Source of the DNA: Tanypteryx hageni | Taxonomy: Eukaryota > Arthropoda > Insecta > Odonata > Petaluridae | Direction of reading: 5' to 3' | Length of the DNA: 64,000 nucleotides | Assembly: GCA_028673005.1 (NCBI GenBank) | Contig: CM054114.1 | Location: 12,679,108-12,743,107, forward strand | Shown: in pieces, positions 1-13,149 of the stretch | Position numbering within the stretch: position 1 is the first letter of the stretch | How the letters are laid out: the number at the start of each line of letters is the position of its first letter | Translations under genes and position numbers: made by a program | Notes under the pieces: generated by a model | What the model was told of the DNA's origin: nothing | What the model saw: only the letters and a program-made list of their open reading frames with translations | Databases searched by the model: none

Positions 1-3000
1 ACGGGTATCATTAATCATAAGATGTATAGTATGTATACATGTATTGCGTAATTCCTTTCTCCCTCCCCACACACATACACGAATAAATATATACACGAAG
101 AACGTAGTCCGAAAAGCTAACAAGAAAGGTGCTGAGTTATCATTCATCTCGACACGTATTAAACGGACATAGCTTCTAAATGTATTCCCTAATGAAAGTA
201 GCATGCAGCAATCTTATACTTTAGATCTCTTTTTGCCGCCTCTAGAATAATGTAGTACATTCAATCGTTTGTATTTAAATAATGTTCGCGCGGCATGCAT
301 TTTAACGCGCAAATAAGGTAGCTCTCATTCCTTTAAACTCTTTCGTTTTTAATTAAGATCGAAGATTCAGCTTTACTCACCGTTAATAAATTAACACAAT
401 TATTTGCGTGTTTTAGCGACACCGAAACTTCGCAGCTACTATCATCAATGCCGCATGTTTTATACACGGCGCTGGAAAATATTTGGTCTTTATTATTTCT
501 CTCCTTTCGTTTTACTGCTAGACGCTGTAACGCTTAAACCACGGGTGCCGAACGAGCTAAGCATCCTGCTTTCTTTTGTTTTTCTGTTAACGGGGAGGCC
601 GCCGAGCCGCCCGGCACAGCCGCCAGATAGCGTCACAAAGCGAATCGAGCGCCATAAAGCCAGCTTGCTTCTCTCTCTCTCTCGCAGTGCGCTCTCTTTC
701 CTCCCTTTGATCGGCCATTATAACCTTTTCGGGAGATTTATCGTCGGTCACGCTAACGTCCCATTACAAAGACTCGCAATTAATATCAGATGGGCAAACT
801 GCACGACACGGAGTATCACTTTCGCGGCGGAAGTACACGAAAAATGGAGGTCGTTAAAAATACAAAAAGAAGGTTGGAAAATATAAGCATGTTTATCTTG
901 GAAATGAATGTCATTTGACTGGTGTTGAAAGAGGGGAGCGAGGGAAGTCTGTTTTGAGTTTCCAACGCAACGAGTTTTTTTCATCTCTTTTGTTTTTTTT
1001 TCTTTCAACTCCCCTCTCCACGGCCTCGAGCGAGAAGTGCTAAGAAAGAAAGCCATTCCCATTTTTTTACAATTTTATCGCGCTGCGCCGTTGTTTTTGT
1101 TAAGAGGCGTAATCTCCAATTAAAAATCGATCCGTGAAAGCGTTCTCATGGCAATTAATCAAGCCATTTTTATTTCGCAGTTGGAATTCCACAGTTGGAT
1201 TAAATTATTCCCTTCTCACTCCCCCAACCTCCGACAGACACAAGGTTTTTATTTACGATGTAATTAGTCGCCGAGAAATCCCACGGTCATTCGCATATTC
1301 CGCGAGCAATTTATTAAGGAAATTAGCTGCGGCAGCCAGGGCTAAACTAATTTTTTTTCAAATGCTCGTGATAGTGGCGGAGGCCATTACTCGTACCCTG
1401 TTGGGGAGCGTTCTAAAAATCGTGGAATAGCGATTCTTTTCGTGGAAACCTCTATGCGTTTTTAATTCCGCGACGGATAAAGTCGCGTGCTACGACGACC
1501 GAGTCGTTCGCAATTGCGTATTTGTTTTTTTTTGTCTGACGCGGAGCGCGATTTATTTTGTCGAAAACAACCATTAGGATAAATCGGCCTTAAATAAATA
1601 TGAAATGTAATAAAAAATTCCGGAGGTCTTAAATCAATCGGTTTCAACCGCCCGACCATGAGTCGAAAGACTCGCAGCAACACCGTTAAATTCGATTGAG
1701 ATGCTTTCGCAATGCGTCCTCGAAAAGGCGTTCTTGTTTTTAAAATGCCGATTCTGCAACGTGCGTACTAACCTCTAAAATTAGGTCGGTTCGACGACAT
1801 CACAGGTTTGACAAAGAAGCGAGCGGATCAAATGAGGAAACAATGAGTTGTCATGGTTATTAAACGTATCCTAGCATAGAAAATGTGAGTTTTATTATTT
1901 TTTTAAGTAGTCTTCGTAGTCGTCTCGACGGGAAATAATAGCATTTTTCATCGGCGTCACCTACCGACCTCATTTCTCAAATATTTATTTTTTTATGAAA
2001 TGCATCACGATGCTGTCATTCAATTAAAATTTTATATAAAAAGTCACCATGATTAAGTTCGTTTCTTCAACAACAAGATAAATCTTCTTTATGTCGAGAA
2101 TAATTGGTAACTTTAAACTGAACTAGTTATTAGACTTAAAAATTCTCCAGCAGATGTTGACGTTTGGAGAACCTTGATTAATACGTACGCGATCATTTGC
2201 CCCGTTTTGTGATCTCGGATGAATTACCGGCCCCGATAGCACATCGGAACTTTCTCGAAATTGGACCGCATCTCGTATCGCTTTAGAGAGGCTGCCGATC
2301 TCAAAACTCCCCCTCATAAATCACGCCCCCCCTCCCTTCCTTCTCCCTCCCCCCGCCGAAAGACATCGTCCTCGAATTTCTCTTAAAAATAACTCCATAA
2401 ATCATGCGGAATGAAAAGGCTCCCTCTGTATCGACACGTTTAAAAGAGCACTTATCGGTGCTAACCGATCGATGCCGAACCGATCCGCGAGAAGTTTACG
2501 TCCCAGACTCCCACGGAATTTTTTTTCAAAAACTTCTCGGCTTAAACAGCGTTGGAGCGAGAGGAGCGTAGTCTTTCCACAGCCAGTGTTGCCAGGCGCT
2601 AAAAAAACAAATCCGCCAAATGGTTGTGAAAAATCTCCTAGATTTAATCGAAAATGAGCTAGGGATTGGTTAAAAAAAAACAACGTTTAAAATTAGCATC
2701 TATTATTACTAGTGGTGCCCGCAAAAACTTTTGCGGAGTCAGTCAGAAATCTGCATGTTTAAAAGTAATAGTAATAGCCATATCTTCCTTCTAAAATTAG
2801 ATAACTGAAATTTTGAATTTCATTTTTGTTTTTATAATTAATCTGTGCAATTTTAATTGCTTCTCCTTTACGAAAAAGGTAACATTCCAGTATTGAAATT
2901 AAGAAAGAAGATTTATTCTTTTGGTCAATCGTTAAAAATGCCCACAGTTCACTAGCAGTTTACTGAATAATAATTATCTACAATTATTAACGTTGCAATC

Positions 3001-3355
3001 TATTAAGTTTGACGTTGCCGCAACTATAATTTCGATGCTTCACAAAAAGCGCGAAGCGAATAACGCAATTCTTTTGTATATTTCAAGGCTTAATAGACGC
3101 TAATTCAATCGGAGGCAACAATGCGAGTCGTCTTGGCAACACTCGGAAAGAGTACGACAAAGCCATAATATTTCGAAGAGAAATGCGTATTCCTGAAAAA
3201 TCCTTCCGTGTATCATTTAAACATTAAAAGAATAATATACTTTATAGTAGTAGCCGTTGAATAAAGGAAAACGGAGAATTTCGGTCCATATTTACGTATT
3301 TTAATGAATGAAGGAAAAAAAACCTTGCATCATGAAAAATCAAAACTCCTGTGTA
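1..3355. other. Spacer without a recognisable gene
   Basis: This stretch is AT-rich, with short CT-rich and C-rich patches (about 660-700 and 2325-2355). The open frames in it are short and lack any domain I recognise. A minus-strand frame at 2402-2683 contains a chance P-loop-like string but nothing around it supports an ATPase. I see no tandem array, tRNA gene or transposon end here. Confidence 0.6.
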
Positions 3356-3525
3356 AACATGGAAAAATATAATTGTCTCCTGGAGTCGAACCTGGGACAC
3401 TTATGCAAACGAAAATAGTTTTCTCGAAATCCCCTAGTTGGCAGAAACAGAACGGCGTTTACAGCATTTCTCTATGACAATTTGCTAAAGAGATAAAAAG
3501 GGGGATGGACAGATAGACATTGAGT
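3356..3525 (-). repeat. Old dispersed repeat with a tRNA-like B box, copy 1
   Basis: Read on the minus strand, this carries a 'TCTATCTGTCC' stretch and, about 130 bases later, a tRNA-like B box (GGTTCGACTCC) followed by AG. The same order (Y-rich 'TCTATCTGTCC', then a B box of type GGTTCGATTCC) occurs at 12741-12890 (minus) and 55052-55190 (plus). This copy is the most diverged of the three. It is probably a SINE or MITE relic, and its ends are not defined. Confidence 0.45.
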
Positions 3526-6500
3526 AATTATACATAAAAGATATTAAAAATTTTATTCCGACAGAATGGTACAAAAATTACAAGCAACAACACTTTCTTT
3601 TGGATATGCTTTGTTGGTTCCCATGTTTTGTAACACACAGGCAGTTTATAGTCCTGTAAAGCATTTTTTATTACGGCGCATGCCATATCTGACAAAATGG
3701 AATTTATCATTTTAATTCCCGTAGGATTTCTGGTCTTATTTTTGATCAAGTTGACTTATTAAAATTCTTTCCGCTTCAGTATTTCACCATGGAAATATTA
3801 ATAAACTCAATGCTACTTCATAAATATTTTTAAGTGGCTTTTCCTCCCGTGTAATCTTTGGAAGAATTTACTTAATGCCAAAATTTTATAGCGTCACATT
3901 TCTCTTTGCGGATTTTTAAGATTTTAGTGCCCCAGTTGACCAACGAAATAATCTGTATCTAGCGAAAACTAACCCAGATTGGCAACACTGTCCACCGCGA
4001 GAGATAGAGTGATAGCAATTCCGCTCCGATCTATCGGATTTCGCTCGGTCAGAATCGCAGAGCCGCGTTATCCGCTCGCATCGGGAATTGCGATCCCGTC
4101 CCTGGATTCAGCGGGTCGAGTTGGAACGCGCCGAAGGAATTATCATATACTATACGCAAAACATAAGCGTTATCAACGTGATATTCGATCTCCACAGATG
4201 GACTGAGTTTCTTCTTTGTAATGGACTAGATACTAAAAGGCATCTTAGAAGCCCGCTACGACTACTCAAAGCGACACCAGAGGTTTCCGAAGATTTTGAA
4301 TAACAATTTCCTCCTCACCAATGCTCATCTGAACGGCATAAGTATGAGCAATGTTGTTTGTTGTGCGCGGCAGAACGACCCAGATATCGGAAATGTTTGC
4401 GTTCAAAAGTGAAAGTCTGAATTCCCGTGCGGTGCCTGTGATTTAGTTCCCGCGAGTTAACTTTTCGTCTTGTGCGCAATACAATCGCGCTGCTTGGTAA
4501 TTATTTCCTCCTCCTTTGCAAATCGAATTTATGGGCGATTGTATCTGTCGCGGTAACCGAGCTTTTATTGGAGTGCGGATACGAATAAATTCGCACGTCA
4601 TTTGCCCCCCCCCCTCCCCGATCGGAGGAGGAGGCGAACATAAACATCCGTTTCGCAGTGTAGAGAGTCGTGTTTTTTTTTTAACTCGTGGATTTAATTG
4701 AACGGGAAACAGTAAATAACGCCATGGAAACAGCGATGCCGTCAGAGATTCATCATAGGGGAAATATTACCGGTTATTTTTTCGTTACTTATTATATTTC
4801 TTGTCCAGCGTTATTATTTTTTTATCGCCGATCCCGGCGCACGGAGAGAAAGGAGAAGTGATCACACAAGGTCACCTATTATGTCCATGCTTCGCCGCAC
4901 TGATTTATGGGTAATCCAATGACGCCATAGATCCTGAGTGACTCCGAGGAATTTATATTTTAAAACTTCCCCGACTCATAAATAATTATTTTAAATGCCG
5001 AGTTGTGTCATTTATTCATCGGCAGATTTTTAAATTCGAAAAAAATACGCATCAGTCACCGGACAGGATGAAAAAGACCTCGTTTTCATTTTTAAACCTG
5101 AAATATTTCCTCGTGAATAAACATTTTACGCTGCTGATGTATTACTAACGATCAAACAATCGATAACAACAATGAGTGGCTTGTCGGTTTAATTTATGCC
5201 CATATCTCAACAATATTAATTTCTTGCTGGTGGTTTGCACTAATTGTTGGAACTTTTAACACACGAGGCTTTAATAATACGAATCAATAGCTGTTATTGT
5301 TACGTAAAGCTCGCAATTAATTGAGTCAAATATCAATTTTGAAAGAGTTTAATCCCTGACGAGTTTCTAAGTTCACGAGAAGAATAAACTGCTGACTTTT
5401 TCGGTAAATAACCCGTCGAAAAACTGCACCTAGCCGTTCCATTCGGCGCGTAATTGGAAAAGCAGTTTGAAAGGTTTTAGCGAGGAAGGAGTTGCCAGCG
5501 CAGCTATGCGCGTTAAATTGGGTTAAGTGCGGAACTCCTTCGAGTTTGACATCTTCAGTAAATCGTTTTATTATTAAAACGCCAGGGAAGTTGCTGCAAA
5601 CACCCTCCATTAAAGATAGCACTTAAGAGGACGTTAAAGAAGCAGAAGAAAAAAGAAACATAAAAAAGGCCAACTCAAGATCTGAGATTTTATTATCGCC
5701 ATAAACCCACTTAATTCGCGAAATTTAAACTATGATTTTTACAGATAATAACAATAAACTCCATTGGAACGGCTCAAAAGAATTATAGATAGTTTTTTTG
5801 AACCTTCAACGCATCTGAGAGAACATTATAAACATATTCTGGTATGGCTGCATTACATAAAGCCATAATTAAAACCATTTCGATAGCACGTCGATATAAG
5901 ATACACTTGCATGGCGAAAAACGTTTTTTTTTTCGGCAGAAAATTAGCGTTATGAAAATATATATTGCGTTTAAATGCAACGGTGGCTCTCTTCAACTCT
6001 CGGCATTCGTGGACTTACGAGGAAATTGGGAAAGAGGGGAGGATGGATGAAATCGAAAGAGTGGGAGTCGCTAGGCAATGAAAAACAAATGCTCATCGCG
6101 TTGAAAAACACGCGGACACGCAGGAAGAAAGAGAGAGAGAGGACATAAGCGCCGCTGCTGATCTCGACCCGTGACAACGAAAAACAAAAAACTAACAGAG
6201 AGAGACGCATAAAAGGAAGCTTATCAAGGGCGAAGGTGGCGCCGTAGAGGGCGAAACGATTCACCGCTCTGACGTCATTAGGACTAAATGCCGTCCCATT
6301 GCTCGAATTTTCAAATTAGGATTTATTTCTTCTTTTAAACGTACAGTTGACCGGTGAGTTCTATTTGCATGAGTTTGCCGAATCGTTCTAGAAAACCAGC
6401 AGAGATTACGGCTTATTATTTTAGGATTAGGAATCGGGTAAATAATTCATCCGTAGGCCATGCAGTCGCCACATCCGACATGGCGCATTATTACATATGT

Positions 6501-6670
6501 TATCGAATCGATTGGATTCCTTAACTAGGATAAGGGGGTTTGGCGCTCTAGTTTTTCCCCCAGAAACAAAACTAAGTAGGTACTTACAAATGTAGGGAAA
6601 ACAAAAATCAAACAATAGGATACACGATACAATAGCCAGGACCTAAATAATTGCATTGCCATTGTAAGAA
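3526..6670. other. Spacer without a recognisable gene
   Basis: Nothing supports a gene here. The sequence is mostly AT-rich and single copy within the window. An X-box-like half palindrome lies at 4720-4733. Short frames such as 5326-5622 (minus) have no recognisable domain. Confidence 0.55.
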
Positions 6671-6735
6671 ACGTGCGATATACCTTTTCTATTTGTCATG
6701 TAATTTAATTAAGAAAATAAAGATTTTTGAACATG
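6671..6735 (+). repeat. Short dispersed repeat with AATAAA, copy 1
   Basis: About 65 bases here match 45933-45996 with few differences. They include the shared core 'TGTAATTTAA..AAGAAAATAAAG.TTTTTGAAC'. The core contains an AATAAA-type polyadenylation signal, so this could be the 3' tail of an old retroelement. No coding sequence or TSD was found with it. Confidence 0.55.
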
Positions 6736-7402
6736 AATTTGATTCCTTAAAGGTAAAATATAATTGAAATATAAAATATTTACAGAAAGTAATGACATTC
6801 TTTATAAAGGAATAATTACGTAGTTGCAGTTTCATCGCCACAAAAGATCCTAAGATGTTCAGAACCTTCGCTTGTTCCTAAGAAATTCAACGGCTTTTAT
6901 TTAAGACAAACAATTTTTAGAAAGAAACATTTCTGCCAATCCTCTCATTCCATTTAATATCGCAATGGTGCTTTATTTTCATTGTTTTGCGTTTTTAACA
7001 CTTATTCCAATCATTCTTAATCAGTTCGAACGAAATATTTTTAGCTATATTCTTACTCGAAACACGAATTCTCTTCCATTTACCATTTAATATTGGCGTA
7101 TTATATCCAAATTTAATTTTTAACTGACGACTTTTGTATCTTATTAAGACGTCCTATTGTTTAATCGTGCTTTGTTGGTTTTCTTTCTTTCAAATCTCTC
7201 TCTGCTTTCCTTATAGTCGCTCTCCCTCGCATTGTTGCCTCCCCTCTCCATCCATTCCCTCCCTCACCTCGCCTTATCCCAGGTGCGATATCTCTCTCTC
7301 TTATTGGGTGCGAAACGACTTCCCTAGCAACTGGAAGAGAGAGAAAGAAAAAAGGTCTTATGTGCAATGCCCCAGCCAGTTCTTATGCGCAATACCAATC
7401 CA

Positions 7403-7482
7403 ACTCAACCGACCCAGCCCGACCCGACCCGACTCAGCCCGACCCGACCCAGCCCGACCCGACCCAACCTGACCCTACCCAA
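7403..7482. repeat. CCCGA-type tandem repeat
   Basis: This is a run of 5- and 10-base units of the form CCCGA/CCCAG/CTCAG. It lies within the left arm of the foldback element and has an inverse counterpart (GGGTCGGGTT) near 7940-7960. Confidence 0.8.
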
Positions 7483-7516
7483 TACCCTCGCCAGTTTTTA
7501 TGCGCAACACCAACTC

Positions 7517-7877
7517 GGGGAGCCGGTGGTGTAGTGGTTAAAGTGTTGGCCCCACCGTACGATCTGCTAAAAGTGCGACACCCGGTTCGAATCCTTATGA
7601 GGATTTTTTCCGAGGACGCGCCGGCCCCCTATTTGTGCGTGTTGGAACTAAGGTGACGAGGACGAGCCAATGAGGAAAGAGAAAATGAGGAGAAAATCAA
7701 CACTGCGTCCTTCGGAAGGGACGTTAAGCAGTTGGCCCCCCTGGTGTTCTTCGCAAGAGCAGGCGAATGCCGGCACCGGGTTTCTCTCCTCCCTTCCTGG
7801 CTATTCATTGCACTACCTCTAATATACCCATTGTGAGTAGGATAGAGGCGAATCAAGCTGGACTCAGATATGACAAT
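7517..7877 (+). mobile_element. tRNA-derived SINE, copy 1
   Basis: The head has a tRNA-like pol III promoter: A box in GGTGGTGTAGTGGTTA (about 7524-7539) and B box GGTTCGAATCC (about 7583-7593). The body (CTTCGGAAGGGACGTTAAGC, then GCCGGCACCGGGTTTCTCTC) is shared with the inverted copy at 9649-9946. It is flanked by a 12-base direct repeat with one mismatch (7505-7516 CAACACCAACTC, 7874-7885 CAATACCAACTC), consistent with LINE-type target-primed insertion. It inserted into the foldback element, so it is younger. It codes for no protein and would depend on a partner LINE. Confidence 0.8.
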
Positions 7878-8020
7878 ACCAACTCAACTCAAAATGTCCT
7901 CAATGTTTTTTTCGAATGGGTCTCTGTCTTGAATTCGCTGGGTTGGGTCGGGTTGGTTTAGTTAGGCTGGCTTGGTACTGAGTATTGCGTATAAGGACTG
8001 GCGGGGGTATTGCGCATAAG

Positions 8021-9638
8021 ATAAAAAAAGTTAATTCTACCCTCGCACTTCTTGTCCTTCCCAAGAGAGTCAGCTTCTCCAACCTCGCCTCTTCCTCCCA
8101 TACCGCTTTCTCCTCCACTGCTACTTTTATAGCTTCCCCATCTCTTTCCCCCACCCTCCCCCCTCGTATCCCACCTCAAGACCTTTTTTATTCACTTTGC
8201 GTCCGTAATGCAGCGTCACTCGCTCACCATGGGAGAGAGAAAGAGGTTAGCGCGTGGGCGCGTCGTCTGTGCTTTTGTACGTATCAATTAGGGTCGTCCC
8301 GCCAGATGCAAGATGCAATTTGTGAATTTTAAAAGGGCCGTTGCCGTTAGCGACGGCGCGTGGAAGAGGCGTCCCTTTTATCAACCCACAAGTATCCCTC
8401 CCCCTGCGTTCGGATGCGTCGATATCCGATCTTTCGCAGAGTGGATATGGAACCTCCTCCGATAACGATCGGGCGATTGTCGATCTTTCGCGCAGGATTA
8501 TTTATCGCTTTTTATATTCGGACGACTCGTTTGCGCATCGCTGATCTTCGCGTCTTGATGCTGCAACTGCGATGAACACATGCAGCATAGATTTCTGCGT
8601 TGAAATATAGTCCTTAATTTCATGATCGAAAGGTCTCACGTCTTTCTGATACCGCCTATATAATCTACAGACGGGAAATTACATCCAAATTATTCAGCAC
8701 ATTATGACGCTACTCTGCAACTATAACAAATCAAGAACAATTTTTGCTGTCATTTTCCACGTTGCAGAAAATAAATTCGCGCAATTTTAAACGGACATGC
8801 AACGAGCAGGAAAACCATCATGTTAAGGCATTCTTTTAAGAAATAAAGAATTTTTAGTGATTCGCAATGGGATTAATTATATCAGTTTCGTATTTACCTC
8901 GGAAGATTCAGAATGTCCTGCATGAAAGGAATATTTGACCACAATAAAAGGCTTTGGTTGTATTTTCACTTTTGTTGGTTGTTTGATCTTTTGTAACCCT
9001 TGGTAACTTGGTATGAAGTAAAATGGGAGAAAATAATAAGGCGAATAGGTCGAGAGCGGCTCATTTGATCTCTGCAAAACTTTCCGCATTTACTTAAGAG
9101 GGAACTTTCAAAGTCATTAAGGAGCGTTTTTTCCTCCATTTGAATAAAACGATAAAAGGAATGGGAAAGAGGATCGTAGCAAGAGAGGAGCCGGCGGGGC
9201 AACTGTCCCGGGCGAGGAACGGACGCCAACAGGTGATAAGCGACTCGATATTAGATGATAAATACTTAGAAAAATAATTTTGGTGAATTTTAATTTTTTA
9301 TATTGTTTTAAATTTAATAAATTTATCATTTTATACACAAAATTCTTATTTTATAATAGTTCGAGGGCTTTGTTTGTCGGCCTTGCTCCGGGCGCCAAAC
9401 TTCCTTCCTGCGACGCTGGTAGGACATTTTCAATTTGTATTTTAACAAGATAACTTGAGTCCATTACAAATTGTCCCAGAAATAAATTTTTAATTCGAAA
9501 AAAGGCCAATTTTTATGCATTTAAAAACTGAAAATGCCTCTTCCTTTATCGCTGCATTTTGGCACAAAACCCAATGCTGGGTAGAATGAATTTTTTCTCG
9601 TAAGAAATGCATTTTTTTGTATAGCACGCGAGGTGAGT
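8021..9638. other. Spacer without a recognisable gene
   Basis: Mixed sequence with a CT-rich patch around 8050-8170 and AT-rich sequence after 8600. No domain, transposon end or RNA gene was recognised. Confidence 0.5.
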
Positions 9639-9648
9639 GAATAATTAT

Positions 9649-9946
9649 TGTTTGTTTGTGTGTATTTTTGGCTAATCAAACTCTTGAAATATTATAGCCA
9701 TTACTCCTTCCACACCGAACACATACAAGGAGGGAAACCCGGTGCCGGCATTAGCCTACTCTTTACGAAGAGCACCAAGGGGACCAACTGCTTAATGTCA
9801 CCTCCGAAGGAGCGGTCTCCTCAAACCACAAAAGTAGGGGACGGGACGATCCCAAGTTTAAAATTTCGACCTCCGCCGGATTCGAACCTAGGACTGCTGC
9901 ATGGAAAGCCAACGCTCTAACCACTCCGCCACCGCCATCCCCGAGA
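9649..9946 (-). mobile_element. tRNA-derived SINE, copy 2 (inverted)
   Basis: On the minus strand the head reads GGTGGCGGAGTGGTTAGAGC (A box) and then GGTTCGAATCC (B box). It is followed by the same body as the copy at 7517-7877 (plus-strand GAAACCCGGTGCCGGCATTA and CCAACTGCTTAATGTCACCT). The 3' tail on the minus strand is a short CAAA-like run. A perfect 10-base TSD, GAATAATTAT, lies at 9639-9648 and 9947-9956. The element is about 60 bases shorter than copy 1 because the 3' parts differ. Confidence 0.85.
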
Positions 9947-9956
9947 GAATAATTAT

Positions 9957-12740
9957 AATTTATGCAAAATATACGGCCAGCAAAAGATTTAAGCTACTTT
10001 AAATAAAAAACTTTTAATTAATATTGCCTGTCCATTTTTTTGGTAGTACCTTATTTTAAACCGTATTATTTTTCGATAATTCAACGAGTTTTGAAAAGAC
10101 CTTCAGTATAGGGTAACAAAAACCAATAAAAATGGTGGCACATAGTATATTCCGCCGCACCCATATCGACCTATCGAATTTGGAAAAACCGACATATCTG
10201 ACTACTACTGCTTCCACGCCATTCCCCCATCTCCCTACCTACACTTCACCCATCCTTCCATCCTCCGCAGACACACAACCTTCGCTCCAATACCCAAGCA
10301 GCCACATGCAGCAGATTTAGGGGTGTTAAAAATCAGCCCAGCTAGCATCCTTTCTCTCTCCCCCAACTCCCTCTTATTCCTCCCTCCCCCTTTCGCCCGC
10401 CCATTCCTCCTTCCGCTTCACGAAAAACCCCTTTTGTGTCGCTTCCCTCCCAACAGTCTCCGCGCCAGCCCATCCTTCTCCGGGAGGGAACCTGATTAAT
10501 GGAGCATTTATTGGAGAATCTAATCTAGTTCTCTTCCGACGGATTTAACAAGCGTCGGGCCGGGCTTAAATTGATCTGGAGTTTTTTCTAAGGGCTGAGT
10601 TTAACGTATTGGGAGGGGGGAGGAGGAGTTAAAGGGGAGGTCGGTGGAGGGAGGGAGGGGAAGGTTGGTAGGGGGAGGTTGGTGGAGGGTGGGAGGGGGT
10701 GGCAGATGAAAGGGTTGAAAAATCGGGGACGAAGGACGCCGATGGAACATGGGGCTGAATAGGAAAGGCGGCTGCTAGGGTACGAAAGGGACCCTGACCC
10801 TTTTGCCACAGTTGCAGTGCCTCCCGCCAACTGCCCTGCGAGGGGGAAACTAATTTCCTGAGCCTGATGATGCGTTCTTTTGCCGGGCAATCCATCGAGT
10901 AGGAAATAAACGAATCGCGCGCGGCGATGTTTTGTGCGCGCGACCTGGTGGATGTTAATGGAAGGAAAGCATTCATTTGTGTGCTCGCGATTCCAAGTGA
11001 GTTCTAAATCCGAAAGGCCATATACCATATTTCTAAGCAAGAATAAATGGTTTCGAAGACAGAAGAACTATGTTATCAAAATAAAATAATTCAAGGGCAG
11101 AAGAAAATTCTATAATAAAAATAAATATATGATCGTTCAGATGAAACCACTGCATAAAATGACAAAAGTTTTAGAAGCGAAAAATTAGCATTAACAATAG
11201 ACGGCCTAAAATAGAATCAAAATTGCTAATAATTTTGTTTGCCAAATAAACAGTAAATTAAAACTCCTCTTCGCAATTCTAGTTTATTCCAAACAAATTT
11301 GCACCTTAGGAATGTCTTAGCTATTCTTCTGACTGGACTCGATGATGCCTCTACCGAATGCGAATCCGAAATTACTCGTCTTTCTACAATTAATGCCGAG
11401 AGATTTTAAGATGGAAATTAAACGCAGAAAGTCGTGACCGTATACTGTTCACAGCTGTCGGAGGCCGAGGAATTCTACCACATAAAGAGAATTAGGCTTT
11501 CTGAAGAGACATTTTAAAGCTTTACAGGAATTACTGTTATTGATAATTATTTCATGACCATCAATGAAATGTAAATATTACGTTATTCCCTCCAGCAAAC
11601 CCAGGAATTTCTCCCTCTCCATGTGTGAAAATACGAACGGAAGGCAGTTACGACTTCATCGAAGAAGATGTTAACAGCCGAAGGTACAAGGAGTCAGCTG
11701 CGCCTCGACTAAATGTCGAGTGTCCTTTGTTTTAGAACGCCAGTCCTAGTAAGAGGTTGTGTGCCTTCCGAATGAAGGAGACCAATAAAAAGGCAGTTTA
11801 AAAATGCATTCGCTACAAACGCGGAAACGAGTGTTGAGCGATTGCTCCCTAAAACTTTTGTCTTTCTTCAGTGTTGAATTTATTTTAATTTTGTGACTTC
11901 TATTACACGCACCTTTAAATTATTTTCCTTAACAACTTCAAGAATTTTATATTTACGTTAAAACGCCAACTCAAAGATGAACGGCTAGATATTCCACTTT
12001 TTTGTCGCTAGATAAAATCCATTCGATTATATAAAATCACAGTAGCGCATTCAAATTAAAAATTATTACAAAGCGCTTTCTTTTCGAAACCCGAAATGAA
12101 CACTAGCCAGCACATTTCAAGACGAGAAGTCCAAACCAGGACTAATGCAGGCTGGTTTTCCAAAGCTGACGTCCCGAATTGTTTACTTATAATGACAGGA
12201 AATGTTTCAGTATGTGTTAGTCATTTCAAAGAATTCTCAAACCATAAATACTACCAGTAGTTCATAGTTTATCAATGATAGAGAAAAATAGGAAAACAAA
12301 TTAATAGAGCATTATCAGGTTTAAAATACTAAAAGCAATGTCAAAATCTTTTTCTTATGTTATATTTTGCATGTATTTTTTTAAAGAAACGAGTTTAATA
12401 AATGTTACTGTTTATCTATGGAACAACTTTCCATTTATGAAGTGTAGTCGAGTGGAAAAGAAAATAAACCATTTCTTCACTCGTCTATGCTCAAGCCGAG
12501 TTAGGTAATAATCATCTCCATGGTAAAAATCCGATAAAATGCTATTTAAAACGCAAAAACGCTACGTTTTAGTAGAAATTAAAAAGAAATAGGTTCAATC
12601 ATCAAAATTCTGTCATAAGAATTAGAATCTACATTCTTTTCCACTTGGAACAGTACAAACCGCTTCGATGTCACAATTTTAAGATATTTTAATGTTTTAA
12701 AGAAAACATCTCTGCGCGATGGATTTGAGATTTCCTATGT
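9957..12740. other. Spacer with a G-rich block
   Basis: No gene recognised. A polypurine G-rich block at about 10608-10700 (GGGAGG and GGTTGGTGGAGGG units) gives long proline/serine-rich minus-strand frames, which are low-complexity translations rather than genes. The remainder is AT-rich unique sequence. Confidence 0.55.
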
Positions 12741-12890
12741 AAAACAAATAGTAAAAAAACGTTCCTGGAATCGAACCCGGGTCTTCAATCTTCGCCAAAT
12801 AAAATCTAGCCCGGAGGTGGGCCCTGGCGTGAAAATCGGTCCATTGATACACAAGCTGTTAGTAGGGAACACACGCATACAGACAGGACC
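12741..12890 (-). repeat. Old dispersed repeat with a tRNA-like B box, copy 2
   Basis: On the minus strand this reads CTGTCTGTATGCGTGTG, ACCGATTTTCACG, then GCGAAGATTGAAGACCCGGG and the B box GGGTTCGATTCC. The plus-strand copy at 55052-55190 has the same blocks in the same order (ACCGATTTTCATG, GCGAAGATTGAAAGTCCCGG, GTTCGATTCC). A related, more decayed copy is at 3356-3525. Terminal structure is not defined. Confidence 0.6.
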
Positions 12891-13149
12891 ATTTCATAAA
12901 GCTATGCTTCCTTTGGAAACCAGCCTAAAAACGCTGAGCATCGTGACGCGGTGATGTTAAAACATGAATATTCTCGTTTTGGTTGTCTTTCTCGAGAGTC
13001 GGAATAATACACGCTAACTGCCATCGATAAAACTAAGCTTTTAATCTGGTAAATTGCAAAACTGGGGAGAAAATAAGTGAAAGTAACATGAAAATACGAA
13101 GTTTTTGGAGGGCGATGCGTTCGCACATAAGCATATGAGAAGCCGTGAG

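Larger units (their letters stand above)
7357..8020. mobile_element. Foldback element with long inverted ends, carrying a SINE
   Basis: The left end reads CTTATGTGCAATGCCCCAGC, continuing into GCCAGTTCTTATGCGCAATA. The reverse complement of the right end reads CTTATGCGCAATACCCCCGC, continuing into GCCAGTCCTTATACGCAATA. That gives inverted repeats of about 42 bp with roughly six mismatches. Inside the left arm is a CCCGA-type tandem run, and inside the right arm its inverse (GGGTCGGGTT). A third copy of the arm motif lies at about 7486-7515. No transposase frame is present. The SINE at 7517-7877 sits inside. A convincing TSD for the foldback itself was not seen, so its family is unknown. Confidence 0.7.

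Noticed and set aside
670..700. Splice acceptor-like CT run followed by GCAG.
   Set aside because: No open exon with a recognisable protein follows; CT microsatellite is enough to explain it.
2402..2683. Minus-strand frame of 93 codons with a P-loop-like string (GNTGCGKTT).
   Set aside because: Nothing else of an ATPase is present: no Walker B, no family-like flanks, short frame in AT-rich DNA. Best explained by chance.
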